DNA of 64,000 nt from Tridacna crocea (GCA_943736015.1 OX031057.1:56063001-56127000); one strand, 5' to 3'. Positions 23,740-34,825 are shown, counted from the first letter of the stretch. The notes: generated by a model from the letters alone, not told the origin. A program made the numbers and translations.

Positions 23740-24150
23740 CTCTACTAGTGTCATATGACATACCTGTGACCAATACCATTTAGCAGAGGCATCAGTGTCT
23801 CTGACACACCTATTTCTAGTGTTCACTAGGGCTTGTGTGCATCCGAATATTTCCGGTCCATAACTTCTACAATTGTGGATGGATTTCAAAAAAATTTGGC
23901 ACAATTGACCTCCATCACTAATGGATGTGCCATTTGAAATATCTGTTCAACTAGGTTCAAGATCAAGGCCACATTGAAGGACAATTTTTCGTCCGAACCA
24001 TAACTCCTACATTTTTGGATAGATTCCGATATAAATAAGCATAATGCATTGTTCTCCATCATGAGTAGAAGTTCTCTTTAAAACATTTATTCAGGTCCAG
24101 GGTCTAGGTCAAGCTTGATACAAGTTGTCCTTTGACAACGATTATGAATT
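23740..24150. mobile_element. Family-3 tandem repeat element fragment
   Basis: It shares with 32,430-32,790 the ordered phrases TATGGTCCGGAC / CCATCATGAGT or TCATGATGGAGAAC / TGACCTT and a unit of roughly 130-170 bp, in opposite orientation for part of the stretch. It lacks the GCTCACCGCGAGC end seen in the other copy. Confidence 0.45.
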
Positions 24151-25130
24151 CGGATTAACGTCTTTTTATATTGCGTAGATATAAGTATCGAAGCTCAAGT
24201 CACTGGGTCTTGTTCGTAAAATAGGCAACTAAAATAGGTAAACCGAGCCTAATCGTTTTCCCAAAACAATCCAACCTTTTCACAGTATTTTATTTAGAAA
24301 ATATTTTGGCTAAAAGAGAAATTGCTTGTAACAAGCAATGCCTCCAAATTTCCCCAAAATCTTACTTTTCAATAAACACGAAGAACTACTTTGGATTTTC
24401 ATCTACAACTTCCTTCAAATATGACCAGTTCAAAATTTCGTCGACTTGTGGAAGGTAGAGACAACATGACCAACTGCCATATCACTCCAATCTTTATTAT
24501 TCATCACATTTTACATTGATATCTATCTTACTTGTATTTTCATTGAAATCAATAAAAATAAATATGTTCTTGCGTCATAAATGTAAAAGATAACGTCATT
24601 CAGGACTACAAGACATCACATGTCTCAGAAAATTTAGATAACCAAAGTTGGTATTGCACCGAATGAATAGTTCAATTTTGACTTGGGATTGTTTACAAGC
24701 ACGACAAATTACTAAGTATTCTAAGCCATTATCAAGCACCCTATATCTGTGAGCACATGCCTAGCTCTGGCTTAATTAGTTTCTGGCTGGTGCTTTCTAG
24801 TATCAGTTTAAAATTTCCTGTTAAAACCAAGAATTCCAGGGGCTTAGTGGAATCCGCTTGTATCCCTGTCCGTCTACCTGTTTGTATTAATTAAGATTGA
24901 CCTCTTGTGTTGTTTCGTATCCTCAATTTCCTGGCCTTCAATACTATCAGTACTTTGATTAAACTCAGTGAGGTGTTTGTCTTATTACATAATCCACCAT
25001 ATTAATTGAATCTCATCCTCCATGTTTCAGGTTAAGAGCACGATAATTTCTGTAGTGATGCACTGGCTCATTATAATGGCTCAAATAAAATGACCTGTGT
25101 TGTCTAAGGACAAGTGCTGCCACCTTTGAA
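24151..25130. other. Unassigned; decayed P2-like hairpin and TTGATT motif
   Basis: At about 24,310-24,350 AGAAATTGCTTGTAACAAGCAAT resembles the central stem of P2. At about 24,950 ATCAGTACTTTGATT matches the terminal-like motif. No exon is supported. Confidence 0.35.
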
Positions 25131-25640
25131 GACAACAAAAGCCTATTTATATGTATGTTCAAGTGAACGTTATAGAATCGGGATCAGAGTGCACGATATA
25201 TGCGGTCTTTTCTTGGTCTTTGTCTTCCGCAAAAAACCTATGTTTACTTGTGTACATTCCGTGCAGTCTGAGCTTGAACTATGCCTTTTACAAAAGCCTA
25301 TTTATATGAATGTTCAAGCGTAGGTTATTTTTTCGGGATCAGAGTGCACGATATATGCGATCTTTTCTTCATTTATGTCTTCCGCAAAAAACCTATGTTT
25401 ACTTGTGTACATTCAGTGCAGTCTGATCTTGAACTATGCCATTTCCAAAAGCCTATTTATATGTATGTTCAACCGTAGGATATTGATTCGGGATCAGAAT
25501 GCACGATATGTGCAGTCTTTCCTTTGTCTACATCTTCTGTAAAAACCTACGTTTACTCTTGTACATCCAGTGCAGTCTGATCCTGAACTATGCCTTCTAC
25601 AAAAACCCATTTATAAGTATGTTCAAGTGAGCTTTAAAGT
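25131..25640. repeat. 155 bp tandem repeat, about 3.3 units
   Basis: The phrase GCCTATTTATATG starts at 25,141, 25,296 and 25,451, and as CCCATTTATAAG at 25,606. The period is exactly 155 bp each time. Units contain GGGATCAGAGTGCACGATAT and CCTATGTTTACTTGTGTAC. Short frames on the plus strand are repeated with the array and are not treated as genes. Confidence 0.8.
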
Positions 25641-25654
25641 CACTCTAAATATAT

Positions 25655-25740
25655 GTCTTTTCAGATTATTTTGTATTTTGGGCCGGTGGCCTTCTATATG
25701 TTGAATAAACTATTTGTATTTGTATTTGTATTTGTAAAAG
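25655..25740 (+). mobile_element. LINE 3' tail with TTGTAT repeats
   Basis: GGGCCGGTGGCCTTCTATAT, GAATAAACTATTTGTAT and several TTTGTA units are the typical short-repeat tail of a CR1/jockey-type LINE. No coding part precedes it, so it is a severely truncated copy. Confidence 0.6.
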
Positions 25741-26925
25741 GTCAAGATCAGACTGTCCTTTGAACGCAATGCAGATCAAGAAAAATACTTATCTGAGATC
25801 TTAATTGTCTGTGTATATGTGTATATATTTTACGCCATGAAATTGCAATGTTTGGATATTGTTTTTGTGACTGTAAAAGGCCATAACAAAACTCATACCC
25901 AAACCATACCGTTTTTGATGACCCAGAAGAAAATGGCTTTTAAAACATTGCACAAAAAGGAAGATACAGACAACTATCATTTTCTCCTTTTCCAACGATT
26001 TTTCTTTACTCTTTGCGACGACTCACATCATCATTTGGTCTACATTTTATCTATACATGTATTTCATTCGTATATGCAAATGCTTTCGATTTGGACGAGT
26101 CCAAAATTATAATTATCATTTGGAAAAGGGGTAAGGGTTGGGATGACATTGAAAAAAATGTTGGAGAGACTGGTCAGCCAATGTTTTGAACAGAAAGATT
26201 ATGCCGATATCAATTTTGCCTGTAAAAAATAGATAGGATAATTTGTCCAAATAAACATGATGGCTTCTTAAAATTTGAAAAAGTAAAGTGCCTTCTTGCA
26301 GCAAAAAGTTAACAACTTGATAGTTATAATACAGTCATATTTTATACGACTTATTCATAGCATTTTAAAGTATGTATGTCATTGATAATACATGTACCTG
26401 CCTAGATATTAGCCTACAGTTACCACAGTTGCAAAAGTTACAGAAAAGAATATTTGTATATTGTTAGACAAATTTAAAAGGTTGATAGGTACTATTATTA
26501 TGGATGAGTGATATCTAAAGCTTGATGTTAGGTACTACTGATCAAAATTGTCACATATATTTTACGTTCTATTGCAGTCAACATATATTTGTAACATTCC
26601 ATTCAACTACTAATTTGTAAAGGGCAGTTCAAAAAGGGGTTTCCACGTGGCTCTGTTGTAATGTATAAGATTTCTATCCCATACACAGTTTACACGACTG
26701 CCATTTGATTTATGATTTCAAACTTTTGTAGTTATTCCGTGTCGAACGATTACAGTGCTGACAGCACTTTGATTTCAAATGGCTCCAATACCAATTTAAA
26801 GAGCTTTGCTTTACTTCAGATAATTGTAACTTCTCAACACAGAGAAGTTGTTCAAAGTCCTCACATTCATCGCAAAGACAGCCCGCCCCATAGTAAAAAA
26901 TAAGGCAGGACAATATTTGTTTGAA
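25741..26925. other. Unassigned, with decayed P2-like sequence
   Basis: About 25,975-26,125 has TTTTCTCCTTTTCCAACGAT and GCAAATGCTTTCGATTTGGA, the right half of a P2 MITE. The perfect small stem AGTGC-TGACA-GCACT followed by TTGATTT is at about 26,754. No gene is recognised. The 97-codon frame at 25,819 has no motif. Confidence 0.4.
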
Positions 26926-26929
26926 ACAT

Positions 26930-27293
26930 ATAGTTGGAAATGTTTTGTTTGAAGGAAGAAAAAGTAGGTGAATGTCTCAAAAACAGTGGAAGTTGATTCC
27001 GGAGGGAAATTTAAAATGGAACACACGAGCTTTAGAACAGCGTAATGCAGCAGTGATTCACGAAATCGTCATTATTTCTCAGATTATAACTGACAGAGTT
27101 ACCAATCGTTTTGTGGTAAAGGAGAACTTAGATATTGCGGAACTATAGCATGAGTGATTTTGAAGGTAAGAACAAGCTTTTGATATTTACGTCTCTCTAT
27201 TAATGTAAGCCAGTCTAGTTCACGAAAAGGATTATGCAAACTGGTTGAACGCATCAAACCAGTCTGTATAATCTGTTTCGTGAAGTGGGACAT
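26930..27293 (-). pseudogene. LINE C-terminal fragment
   Basis: On the minus strand, the frame reads FRELDWLTLIERRKYQKLVL then FKITHAIVPQYL, the conserved block downstream of a LINE reverse transcriptase (compare LNWLTFDNRCDYHAGVLIF in the LINE at 20,399). After a frame change it continues with SYNLRNND and then ISLRNQLP, also expected in that order. The catalytic domain is absent and frames are broken. It is a different and more decayed copy than the one at 20,399. Confidence 0.75.
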
Positions 27294-27951
27294 TATTTCT
27301 AAAAAAATGTTCCAGATATCATGTTGAACTCCTTCAGCTATTTAATACTTTAAGACATCTTTATCGTTTATTACATGGTAACACCTAATTAACTTTACAA
27401 GCAAATATTTTCTTTTGACACCGTACATAAGTAAATAGCTGCTATAGGGCGCTTCATATCATGCCGGATATTTGACCCTTCATATATATTTTTTTTTCAC
27501 CCTGTTCTCTCTTTGACTTAATATTATTATATTACTTTTGTTGAACTAAGATACATGTATATTGCCATAAATAGTTCTCCGCCATAAAGTAAAGAATGTT
27601 ATTTCATCGATACATAGGAAATGCCGTCACTAAGTTTATCAACTTGCGGCCCAACCCATTTGCCACTTTTTGTTTGTTTACTAATATGTTTACTATACGA
27701 ATATTTACTAATATGTATTACACGAATATTTAAATCATGGCAGTAAAATATTTTTAAACACACAAATATGTCAGTTTTTAACTTCGGAAAACGTATTGTT
27801 TCCTCTTTATTCTGTATAAACCATACTTTCATTTTTTAAGTTAAAAAAAGGACCAAAAGTTTCTTTTACGAAATTTATAAAATTAACTTTATTTGAAGGA
27901 GAATAAATTCAATGTTCTTACCTCAGTTTAGATAAATTTCATTTCTGAAAA
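27294..27951. other. Upstream of the unrecognised coding segment
   Basis: AT-rich. A polypyrimidine-plus-AG (TTCTTACCTCAG, ending about 27,926) just ahead of the frame could be a splice acceptor. No TATA box or clear first exon was identified. Confidence 0.35.
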
Positions 27952-28371
27952 ATGATGCAGTTATTAACGTTTGTCTACCAAGGCCCTTCATATGAAAAAG
28001 TACAGGTAAAATGGGCATATATCGACTTTTACATGTCCACGAAAGATGGCTATGAGTGTTCCGCAAACACCATCACAATGGCTATATATACCAGACACTA
28101 TTTGCCGTTCCTGTTTCCCAATACAATCACAATATTGAACCCCATCCCAGCCAATGACTTATCACCAAACACCTGGAATGAAGCAGCAACCAGTATACAT
28201 CTGCACACAGTTGTATACACCGCAATAGCATCGAAACACTGGCCTGACAACGTGACAAAGGGAACGCTTAAGATACACATACCAATGTTTTGCCTTGAAA
28301 ATCGAATAGAGAGTGAAAAAAATATAGATGTGAAATTAGAAATACTAGATTCACAAAAGTCGGTTACGTAA
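27952..28371 (+). CDS. Unrecognised coding segment, 139 codons
   Basis: I do not recognise the product. The frame opens at ATGATG after an in-frame TGA and an acceptor-like CCTCAG 25 bp upstream. It is visibly less AT-rich than its surroundings and uses varied codons, unlike the repeat-derived frames. The predicted protein is rich in beta-formers and aromatics (for example YEKVQVKWAYIDFYM) and has one possible N-glycosylation site (NVT, about residue 101). It has two cysteines, no obvious signal peptide and no membrane segment. After the stop at 28,369 another frame stays open to 28,466 with similar character (TRLGIRVRIIDDRVTSLELK). A one-base change in the A-run near 28,355 would link them, so either the gene is broken or the end is a splice junction. 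It could be a single exon of a larger gene. Confidence 0.45.
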   Translation: MMQLLTFVYQGPSYEKVQVKWAYIDFYMSTKDGYECSANTITMAIYTRHYLPFLFPNTITILNPIPANDLSPNTWNEAATSIHLHTVVYTAIASKHWPDNVTKGTLKIHIPMFCLENRIESEKNIDVKLEILDSQKSVT

Positions 28372-28466
28372 CACGCCTTGGTATAAGGGTCAGGATTATA
28401 GATGACAGAGTTACTTCCTTGGAACTTAAACTTGTTGAATCAAACAACACTCGGGGTTACCTGATA
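28317..28466 (+). pseudogene. Continuation of the coding segment in another frame
   Basis: Open from about 28,317 to the TAG at 28,467. The plausible part starts near 28,359. The sequence is hydrophilic with an amphipathic stretch (DDRVTSLELKLVES). It runs into the left end of element F4 at about 28,455, where coding character stops. Confidence 0.35.
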
Positions 28467-29135
28467 TAGCACACTCGGAGGGTTGGGGAACTCGGAGGTA
28501 AACAAAGACAGTCACGCTAGATTAGGGTCGATATTTATCCTGGTTTATCTTTAAAAGACAAACCTTTTCGAATATTAAATAAACGTACATATTAAGTTTG
28601 GAAGCCAAATGATCTATAACCGTTTTTGCTGTAAGCTTACAGGCCATCTAATAATGAAAAAAAATCATCTAAACTGGAAATTTTACTGTTTTAAAAATCA
28701 ATTTCAACTCTAACCGTCTCGTTGTAGGTTAAGGGGTGATTTGTCGCAATACCTCTATTGGTGTCTTAAATTATAGGGTCTCTTTTTAGGACCTAACACA
28801 TTTTCAGTCTCCAGTATGTAAAAAATCATGTTTTAAACCAGATGAAAGTGGGAGGTATCAAAAAAAAATTTTGGGTATGGTAAATCTCGGAGGTATAATA
28901 TTGTTAACTCGGAGTATCATCATATTCATGACATGGGTGAACTCATGGGATTTATATACTGCAGAATTTGCTCGTTTGTCTCTGAACCTTACCAGGCTTT
29001 AATTCTACGAAATAGTGTCCTGTTTATCATAAGCCTCTGAAGATATACCGAGTAATACAACCTTTAAGCAAATATCTCAAGGTAGCGTATGAGTTAACAC
29101 TATTCCAAACAACAAATTTTAGAATCGTTCAAACT

Positions 29136-29275
29136 GAACAAGTTTGCAGACGATAATTTAAACTAGATGAATATGACGGAACGTTCTCCAAACGGATATA
29201 ATACACTTGGGGAAAAGGACAAATTGCTTGTTACGAGCAATTTCCGCTATTCTTACGGTGTTTTCAAAATGTTCG
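29136..29275. mobile_element. Decayed P2-like MITE
   Basis: GGGGAAAAGGACAAATTGCTTG-TTACGAGCAATTTCC shows a weakened central stem, and GCAGACGATAATTTAAACTA resembles the flank block. Ends are not clear. Confidence 0.4.
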
Positions 29276-29845
29276 TACTACAGACACATAAAAAGAAAGG
29301 TTTGTTTGGGAAGTGTTACATCAAAAAAATTGTTAGATAAAATAGCCATTTTTGGCAGCGGGTGAAACCCGCTGTCATTGTCCCCATATGAGTAACTGAT
29401 TTTCAACGCCTACGATATTTATCTAGGTCGAGAATTCTTGCATCCGGCAGCTTTTTCCTGGATACGTGAGGTAAGCAAAACTTGATTCCAACGTGTGACT
29501 AAATAGCTCCTCCATGAATACCCAAACGATCATGTATAAATGCGCGCTACTCGCGCAGACGACACCCTCTAAGATCGTTTTATACATGTACCTTACGAGT
29601 TCATCCGTAATGTTACAATGTAGAATAGAAATGGAAAGAGGGCGTCGGTATCTACAAAGACCGAGAAAGTGCAAAAGAAAATATTTTCAGAGCAAACGTT
29701 TTTATCGGTGTTTGTTTGCGTGATGAATTTTGAGCATAGGGCACCCTAATGGGATTCATGTAGTTCATCGCCTTTTATCACCAAAGTCGTATGGATTCGG
29801 CAATAAAAGGTGATGTTAAACGAAAAGTCACCTACAGTAGGATTA

Positions 29846-30053
29846 AGTCTTTAACAGACGATAAAATTTCAACTGTGTTCAAAGCATTTGCAGACCGCAA
29901 TTTCATTGTGGCTCAGATGGCACAATTTTTATTTTATAGATTAGAAAAGATTGTGGAAAATGGAGAAATTGCTGGTTCCCAGCAATTTCTCCATTCCCAC
30001 ATTGTTTCTTTCTCATGGTTGTTAGAAGTCGGCATTAGGTAGTAAAGCGTTAA
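29846..30053. mobile_element. P2 hairpin MITE with altered stem
   Basis: The central hairpin GGAGAAATTGCTGG...CCAGCAATTTCTCC carries changes in both arms relative to the 6,055 copy, keeping the pairing. The left end is near ATTAAGTCTTTAACAG and the right end is AGTAAAGCG-TTAA. The overlapping 83-codon frame is not counted. Confidence 0.65.
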
Positions 30054-30302
30054 AAGTAGTGATAAGTGCTGATTATGTTATACATTTACTTGTACAACAC
30101 AATCCCAAGTTTTAACGACCCTTAGAACTTTTTACATACAAACATTGTAGGAATGGGAGAAAATGCTGGTAAGCCTTCTGAAAACATTGTTGAAAAGGTT
30201 GTTGTTTCTACTTCAGCTGTTGCTGTTCATGATTTTGGACATTCTAACAAGTTTCCTTTAAGTCATGCACTGAATAACAATATGGCATAAATGACAAGTG
30301 GA

Positions 30303-30385
30303 TCAGAAAGAAGACCATGCTGGAAATTTAAACCAGCGACCCTGATTTCAAGTTTTTGAGCTACCAACTCCGCTAAAGGGATCGG
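30303..30385 (-). repeat. tRNA-derived SINE-like sequence, copy 1
   Basis: On the minus strand TAGCGGAGTTGGTAGCTC (A-box-like) is followed 31 bp later by GCTGGTTTAAATTTCC (B-box-like). It lies within the duplicated segment, and the paralogue is at about 37,440-37,506. Tail and target duplication are not evident. Confidence 0.45.
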
Positions 30386-30616
30386 AAAAACTTTTATAAA
30401 GCATATTATTTGGCCTACAAGAATTTTGAGCTGTAAAACCTCAAAATTATACTAAAACTGGTTTTCAGTACGCTTAGATGCCTTTCAACAATTGCATTAT
30501 TGTTACAGATTGATATGATAGAAAACATTGGTTAGAAACACTTTCTCCATTTCCACAAATGTCTTTAAAGACCTCTTCCACAGGATCATAAAAACTTGGG
30601 ATTGTTTTGGAAAGGA

Positions 30617-31506
30617 TTAAAGGTGGCCCTTCAGAATTAGGGAAGAAAATTTTACAAAAGTGCAAAAAAAATCATCCTTATACTCCCATAGCCTTTTGTG
30701 TTCATAAAACCCCAGCAGTCAAAACCATCCGATAACACGAGAAATTAGAATTTTATTACGGACCAGGTTGACACCAACGGGAGACACGTTCTATTTTTAG
30801 ATTATCAATTCTCTCATTTGAATACAGGAAAACACAGACAAAGCTTCAAACATCCGTCCGAAGAATACATTATGGAAAATAATTATAACATGTTTGTTAT
30901 GTAATGGACTTTAAGCGTTATTAGTCACGTGCCAGTAACTTGACATTCCCACAATGCTTTATTGATTTTTGGCCCGAAATCTAAAAATCTCTTAAAAGGC
31001 TACGTATCCTTTTAAAGTAATACCATCAAAAAAAAATTTTTTTTTGTAATTTTTAATGATTCTTAATTATTGATGATTTATATTGTTTTTTTGGCGCGAA
31101 ATCTAAAAATAGCTTAAAAGGCTACGTATCCTTTTAACTCTTTACCACACGAGAAAATTATAGATTAGTCCAAATTGAAAGCATTGGCAGACGACAAAAT
31201 AAAGGTGACTAAGAATTACAAATTTGTTCTGGGAAGGGTAGAAAACACTGTGGGAAAAGGAGAAAATGCTGGTTACCAGCATTTTCTCCTTTTCCCACAG
31301 TGTTTTCAAAAGTCTTCTTTTTCAGAGGCGTCAAAACTAGGGATTGTGTGGTAATGGGTTAAGGTAATACCATCAAAAAAAATTTTTTTGTAATTTTTAA
31401 TGATTCTTAATTATTGATGATTTGTATTGTTTTTTCGTATAAGTTTCAATAATTAATATATTTTTTAATTTGGTGTGATGTGAGAATTCTAAATACCCAC
31501 CTTTAA
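30617..31506 (-). mobile_element. P1 MITE copy b, with nested P2 and internal duplication
   Basis: Bounded TTAA-AGGTGGCCCTTCAG and AAATACCCACCT-TTAA. A block of about 115 bp (about 30,975-31,090) is repeated in direct orientation, and a P2 MITE (31,134-31,362) has entered a TTAA of the repeated block. The paralogous locus at 37,723-37,726 has only TTAA, showing the exact insertion point. Confidence 0.85.
31134..31362. mobile_element. P2 hairpin MITE, intact, nested in P1
   Basis: TTAA-CTCTTTACCACACGAG at the left and GATTGTGTGGTAATGGG-TTAA at the right. A perfect 49 bp palindrome at 31,250-31,298 (24 bp arms, central T) is the same as at 6,055-6,103. This copy best defines the family's ends. 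Confidence 0.85.
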
Positions 31507-31926
31507 TATCATTTATTCAAGTTCTTGTTTTCTGCCTGTGCTCATGTACTAGATTTTATCTTTATTTAGCCACAAACAAATAAGCTGTGCTTTTGCAAAA
31601 GGGGGCTTCTTGCATCCTCGTGATGGATTATTCCAAGCAAGACATAAATAATTATTGATCCATAGACCGATCCTTCGATGTACAGAAAATTGACAAATGG
31701 CGAAAAGTTTCAGCCCATGTCAGCCTGTGCAGACTGCACAGCCTGACCGTCTGCACAGGCTGACCTACGTCTATACTGTTTGCAGATCGATTACGGCACC
31801 CTTTGTTTTTTTTTTTGGTTTTTTATAGTCAAGTATAAAGATAACCTGTGCAAAGAGAAAAATACCTATAAGATCTGTGGCTGGCAAAAACCCGCTGCCT
31901 TCAGTGCGTCAGCGCTTTGATTTTCT

Positions 31927-32270
31927 GTCAGTCTAGGGTTACCTTTGGATTATGGAAATTTCCCCTTTCAAAAGCATATTTTTACCCCCCTGGAAACTAC
32001 TTTCAAGTTTTGAAATGTGCTTATATTGTCGTCTGCAAGTGCTTTCAATTTGGACCTGTGCAAAATTTTGCCGTTTCGTAAAGAGTTAACGAAACATTTC
32101 CACACTATATAGTTATATGGTACTATGGCTTGTCGATTGATTTATTTTTGTAATTGACTATAATGATCGATGCAGATGCAAATCTATCGTTTGTCATCTA
32201 TAAAGAAAATGTATACACTATGTTAAATACCATAATCGTTCGTGCTCATTCTCCACTTTTCTGGCTCTTT
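31927..32270. other. Decayed P2-like sequence then unassigned DNA
   Basis: About 31,935-32,091 shows GTCTGCAAGTGCTTTCAATT-TGGACCTG and TTCGTAAAGAGTTAAC, the right half of a P2 MITE. No gene is seen. Confidence 0.4.
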
Positions 32271-32400
32271 TTCTGTTTTTCTCTCTCATGTATTGTTATG
32301 GCAATTTTTTAGGTGACCTATTAGATGTCAAATATGTATTTGTATGTACGAAATGCATGTGTATTCATAAGTATTCAATAAATTCTTCTTCTTCTTCTCT
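32271..32400 (+). mobile_element. LINE 3' tail with TTC repeats
   Basis: It ends CAATAAATTCTTCTTCTTCT, a polyadenylation-like signal running into a short TTC repeat. No coding part is present, so it is a truncated copy like the one at 25,655. Confidence 0.45.
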
Positions 32401-32429
32401 TCATGAAACTCTTAACTAACTAGAAGGTT

Positions 32430-32795
32430 GTCCAGGAAAAACATGTCGAACCCGCTTGACCTTGTCCTTGGGCCTACGTTAAAAATGTTTCAAATGGCAT
32501 ATCTACTCATGATGGAGAACAATTGTGCAAATTTATACTGAAATCCATCCAAGATTGTATGAGTTATGGTCCGGACAAAAAATTGACCTTCAAGTTTGAC
32601 CTTGGGCCTACCTGTACGAATGTTTCAAATATCACATCTACACGTGATGGAGAACAATTGTGTCAAATTATTTTGAAATCCAACCACAATAGTAGAAGTT
32701 ATGGTTCGGACGGATGGTCGCACGCACGCACATACACCGAACTGTGATTGTGACATCTATGTCTCGCTCACCGCGAGCGGGCTGGACAAAAATTG
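32430..32795 (+). mobile_element. Family-3 tandem element with hairpin end
   Basis: Two and a half units repeat GACCTTGGGCCTAC / GTTTCAAAT / GATGGAGAACAATTGTG / TATGGTCCGGAC at about 130-150 bp. It then shows CGGACGGATGG, ACGCACGCACA and a terminal stem CTCGCTCACCGCGAGCGGGC. This matches the tandem units plus GACGGACGG tract plus hairpin plan of the other rolling-circle-like families here. Confidence 0.5.
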
Positions 32796-33350
32796 TTGTC
32801 GCTGAAAAATCGTTTTATAAGAAGCTTCAGCCTATGTTTTGGTACTCACTATAATCGTCTCGTCATGATTATTTTCATGGGTATCAATAACACAGGATTT
32901 GGTTGAATCTCGTGTAAAATTTTATCAATGGAAACCAGATTTGTACCTCTTACTAGGACAAACTAGTACAAATATACATTACAATAAGACTTCTATGCAA
33001 TATACAACGACTTCACAGCTCTCAAAGTGACAAATTCTCAGTTGACTTTTATTCACAAATGAAGTTTTAGCGTGTAGGCTAGAACAGCATCTATGAGCGG
33101 TTCTAACAAGTACACAAAGCCGCAATTAAGAGCTAAAATATGAAATAGTAATGTACATTCCAGTTTAATAAAGGTGGGATGCGATCCTGTCTACATACAA
33201 AAGACGAATTATCCTGTTGGTTACTCATCTACTTTCATTGCATACATTGAAAACTTACGTTCCCTTAATACCTACCTCTGCCTACCTACCTACCGACACA
33301 TTCATATAATCTCACATTAACACTTTCGAAAACAATCAGCTCTTCGAAAA
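32796..33350. other. F4 interior, no gene recognised
   Basis: AT-rich. A short weak relative of the 13,296 hairpin (CATGATTATTTTCATGGGTA) lies at about 32,865. Nothing else. Confidence 0.35.
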
Positions 33351-33847
33351 GTTATAACCTCCAAGTTCCCAAACCCATACCTCCGAGTTCACAAAATTAC
33401 CTTTAGAAATTACTCCGAGAATTCCCGTATCAAATTTTCTGATACGTCGTTAATTTTTTATGCATATAGAGTTTATCCTTATACATGAGTGCACCGTGAC
33501 ACCTAAGATCTGTAGTAATATAACTGAATCTTTATTTAAAGATGGCAGTTTGTTGCTAAAATTGTATATTCGTTCAATATTAAACAGTGAATACGAACAA
33601 TCTCGCTGCATTAACATAATTCCGAGTTTAAAATAGTATATTATCTTTAAATGATCACATAATAAGAAAAGATGTTCATAAACTGTTTCATTATTATGTT
33701 GGCCAGTAACCTACAACACTAATAATATCCGATGTTGCTTTAACATCATATCATAAATGATATAATTCAGACCCTGGTCTACCGTGACTATCTTTGTTTA
33801 CCTCCGAGTTCCTGGACCCTCCGAGTGTCCTATATCGGGTAACCCCG

Positions 33848-33964
33848 GGTGAACAAGGCAAGTCTGATTTAGTTGTGCAAATAATACACTTCTCAGGGAC
33901 AAGGTTGGGACACTCTTTAACTGCTTGGGGCAGTGAAGATAACGAACAGGTCATGTGCATTTGA
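33848..33964 (+). CDS. Possible 3' part of the split unrecognised gene
   Basis: A 38-codon frame directly beyond the right end of F4 reads to TGA 33,962-33,964, with coding-like composition (for example GEQGKSDLVVQII and HFSGTRLGHSLTAWGSED). Its first codons line up with where the frame at 28,359-28,455 is interrupted, so F4 may have inserted in one exon. The link is an inference from position and composition only. No function is assigned. Confidence 0.35.
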   Translation, partial: GEQGKSDLVVQIIHFSGTRLGHSLTAWGSEDNEQVMCI

Positions 33965-34297
33965 ATTTCCCAGACGAAACAGTAGGTAATCTAAAAGCAA
34001 ATTATTCAGCATCAAATAAGCCATCATCATGATGGCTAGAAAACAAAACCATATTGCTTATGCAGAAAGTATTCTGAGTAAAAGAGAACCCGCCCGGTAA
34101 CAGAGATGCGTTCTCACTTAAGTTTGAAGTCGCCGTGAACAGATTTAATATTACGGAAGCCGTGGAGGGAAATTTTGACTTGCAGCTTATGACATAGGAC
34201 CTATAACCTAAGACTTTTGTCTAATGAGTATCGATTGATGCGCATTTCAAGAACTGGTGCAAAAAGAGGCTAGAAATTTAGCAAAATCACTTATCTT
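33965..34297. other. No gene recognised
   Basis: Sequence following the possible gene end, perhaps 3' untranslated. A small palindrome GCCATCATCATGATGGC is at about 34,021. No AATAAA closely follows the stop. Confidence 0.35.
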
Positions 34298-34825
34298 TTA
34301 AAGGTGGGTATTTAGAATTTTCACATCACACCAAATTAAAAAATATATATATTATTTATATGAAAAAACAATACAAATCATCAATAATTAAGAATCATAA
34401 AATTACAAAAGAAAAAAAATTTTGATGGTATTCCCTTAAAAGGCTACGTAGCCTCTTAAGTTATTTCTAGAATTCACTCCAAAAATCAATAAAGCATTGT
34501 GGGAAGATTAAGTGACTGGCACATGACTAATAACGCTTAAATTCTACTACATAAAAAACATGTAATAATTATTTTCCATAATGTCGTCTTCGGACGGATG
34601 TTTGAAGCTTTGTCTGTGTTTTCCTGTATGTAAATGAGAGAATTGATAGTCTAAAAATAGAACGTGTGTCCCGTTGGTGTCAACCTGGTCCGTAATAAAT
34701 CTCTAATTTCTCATGTTATCGGATGGTTTTCGACCGCTGGAGTTTTATGAACGCAAATTAAAAGGCTATGGGAGTACAAGGATGATTTTTTTTTTTCGTC
34801 CCAAAATCTGAAGGGCCACCTTTAA
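34298..34825 (+). mobile_element. P1 MITE copy c
   Basis: TTAA-AGGTGGGTATTTAGAATT to AAAATCTGAAGGGCCACCT-TTAA, 520 bp between the TTAA sites. Colinear with copies a, d and e, non-coding. Confidence 0.85.

Larger units (their letters stand above)
29341..31926. repeat. Duplicated segment, copy 1
   Basis: Directly repeated at 35,818-39,606. It starts at TTGGCAGCGGGTGAAACCCG (a small hairpin in itself) and ends at AACCCGCTGCCTTCAGTGCG then TTTGATTT. GGCAGCGGGT at the start and ACCCGCTGCC at the end are complementary, so the whole unit may be a transposon. Copy 1 carries P1 copy b. Copy 2 lacks it but carries a family-2 element and about 700 bp absent here near 30,143. Confidence 0.75.
28455..33847. 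mobile_element. F4 element with degenerate inverted ends, 5.4 kb
   Basis: The left end reads GGTTACCTGATATAGCACAC-TCGGAGGGT and GGAACTCGGAGGTAAACAAA. The right end (33,780-33,847) is its close inverse (TTTGTTTACCTCCGAGTTCC, TATATCGGGTAACC). A second inner pair of GGAGGT-rich segments lies about 350 bp inside each end (about 28,855-28,915 and 33,355-33,425). Between the inner and outer blocks the arms have diverged. No transposase is recognised. The interior holds the duplicated segment 29,341-31,926, a LINE tail and a family-3 element. Confidence 0.6.

Noticed and set aside
27599-27832. 77-codon minus-strand frame upstream of the coding segment
   Set aside because: AT-rich, no motif, no splice context. 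Probably chance.
29514-30042. 69- and 83-codon frames in the duplicated segment
   Set aside because: The paralogue at 36,000-36,460 does not keep them open on the same strand, and part lies in a P2 MITE.
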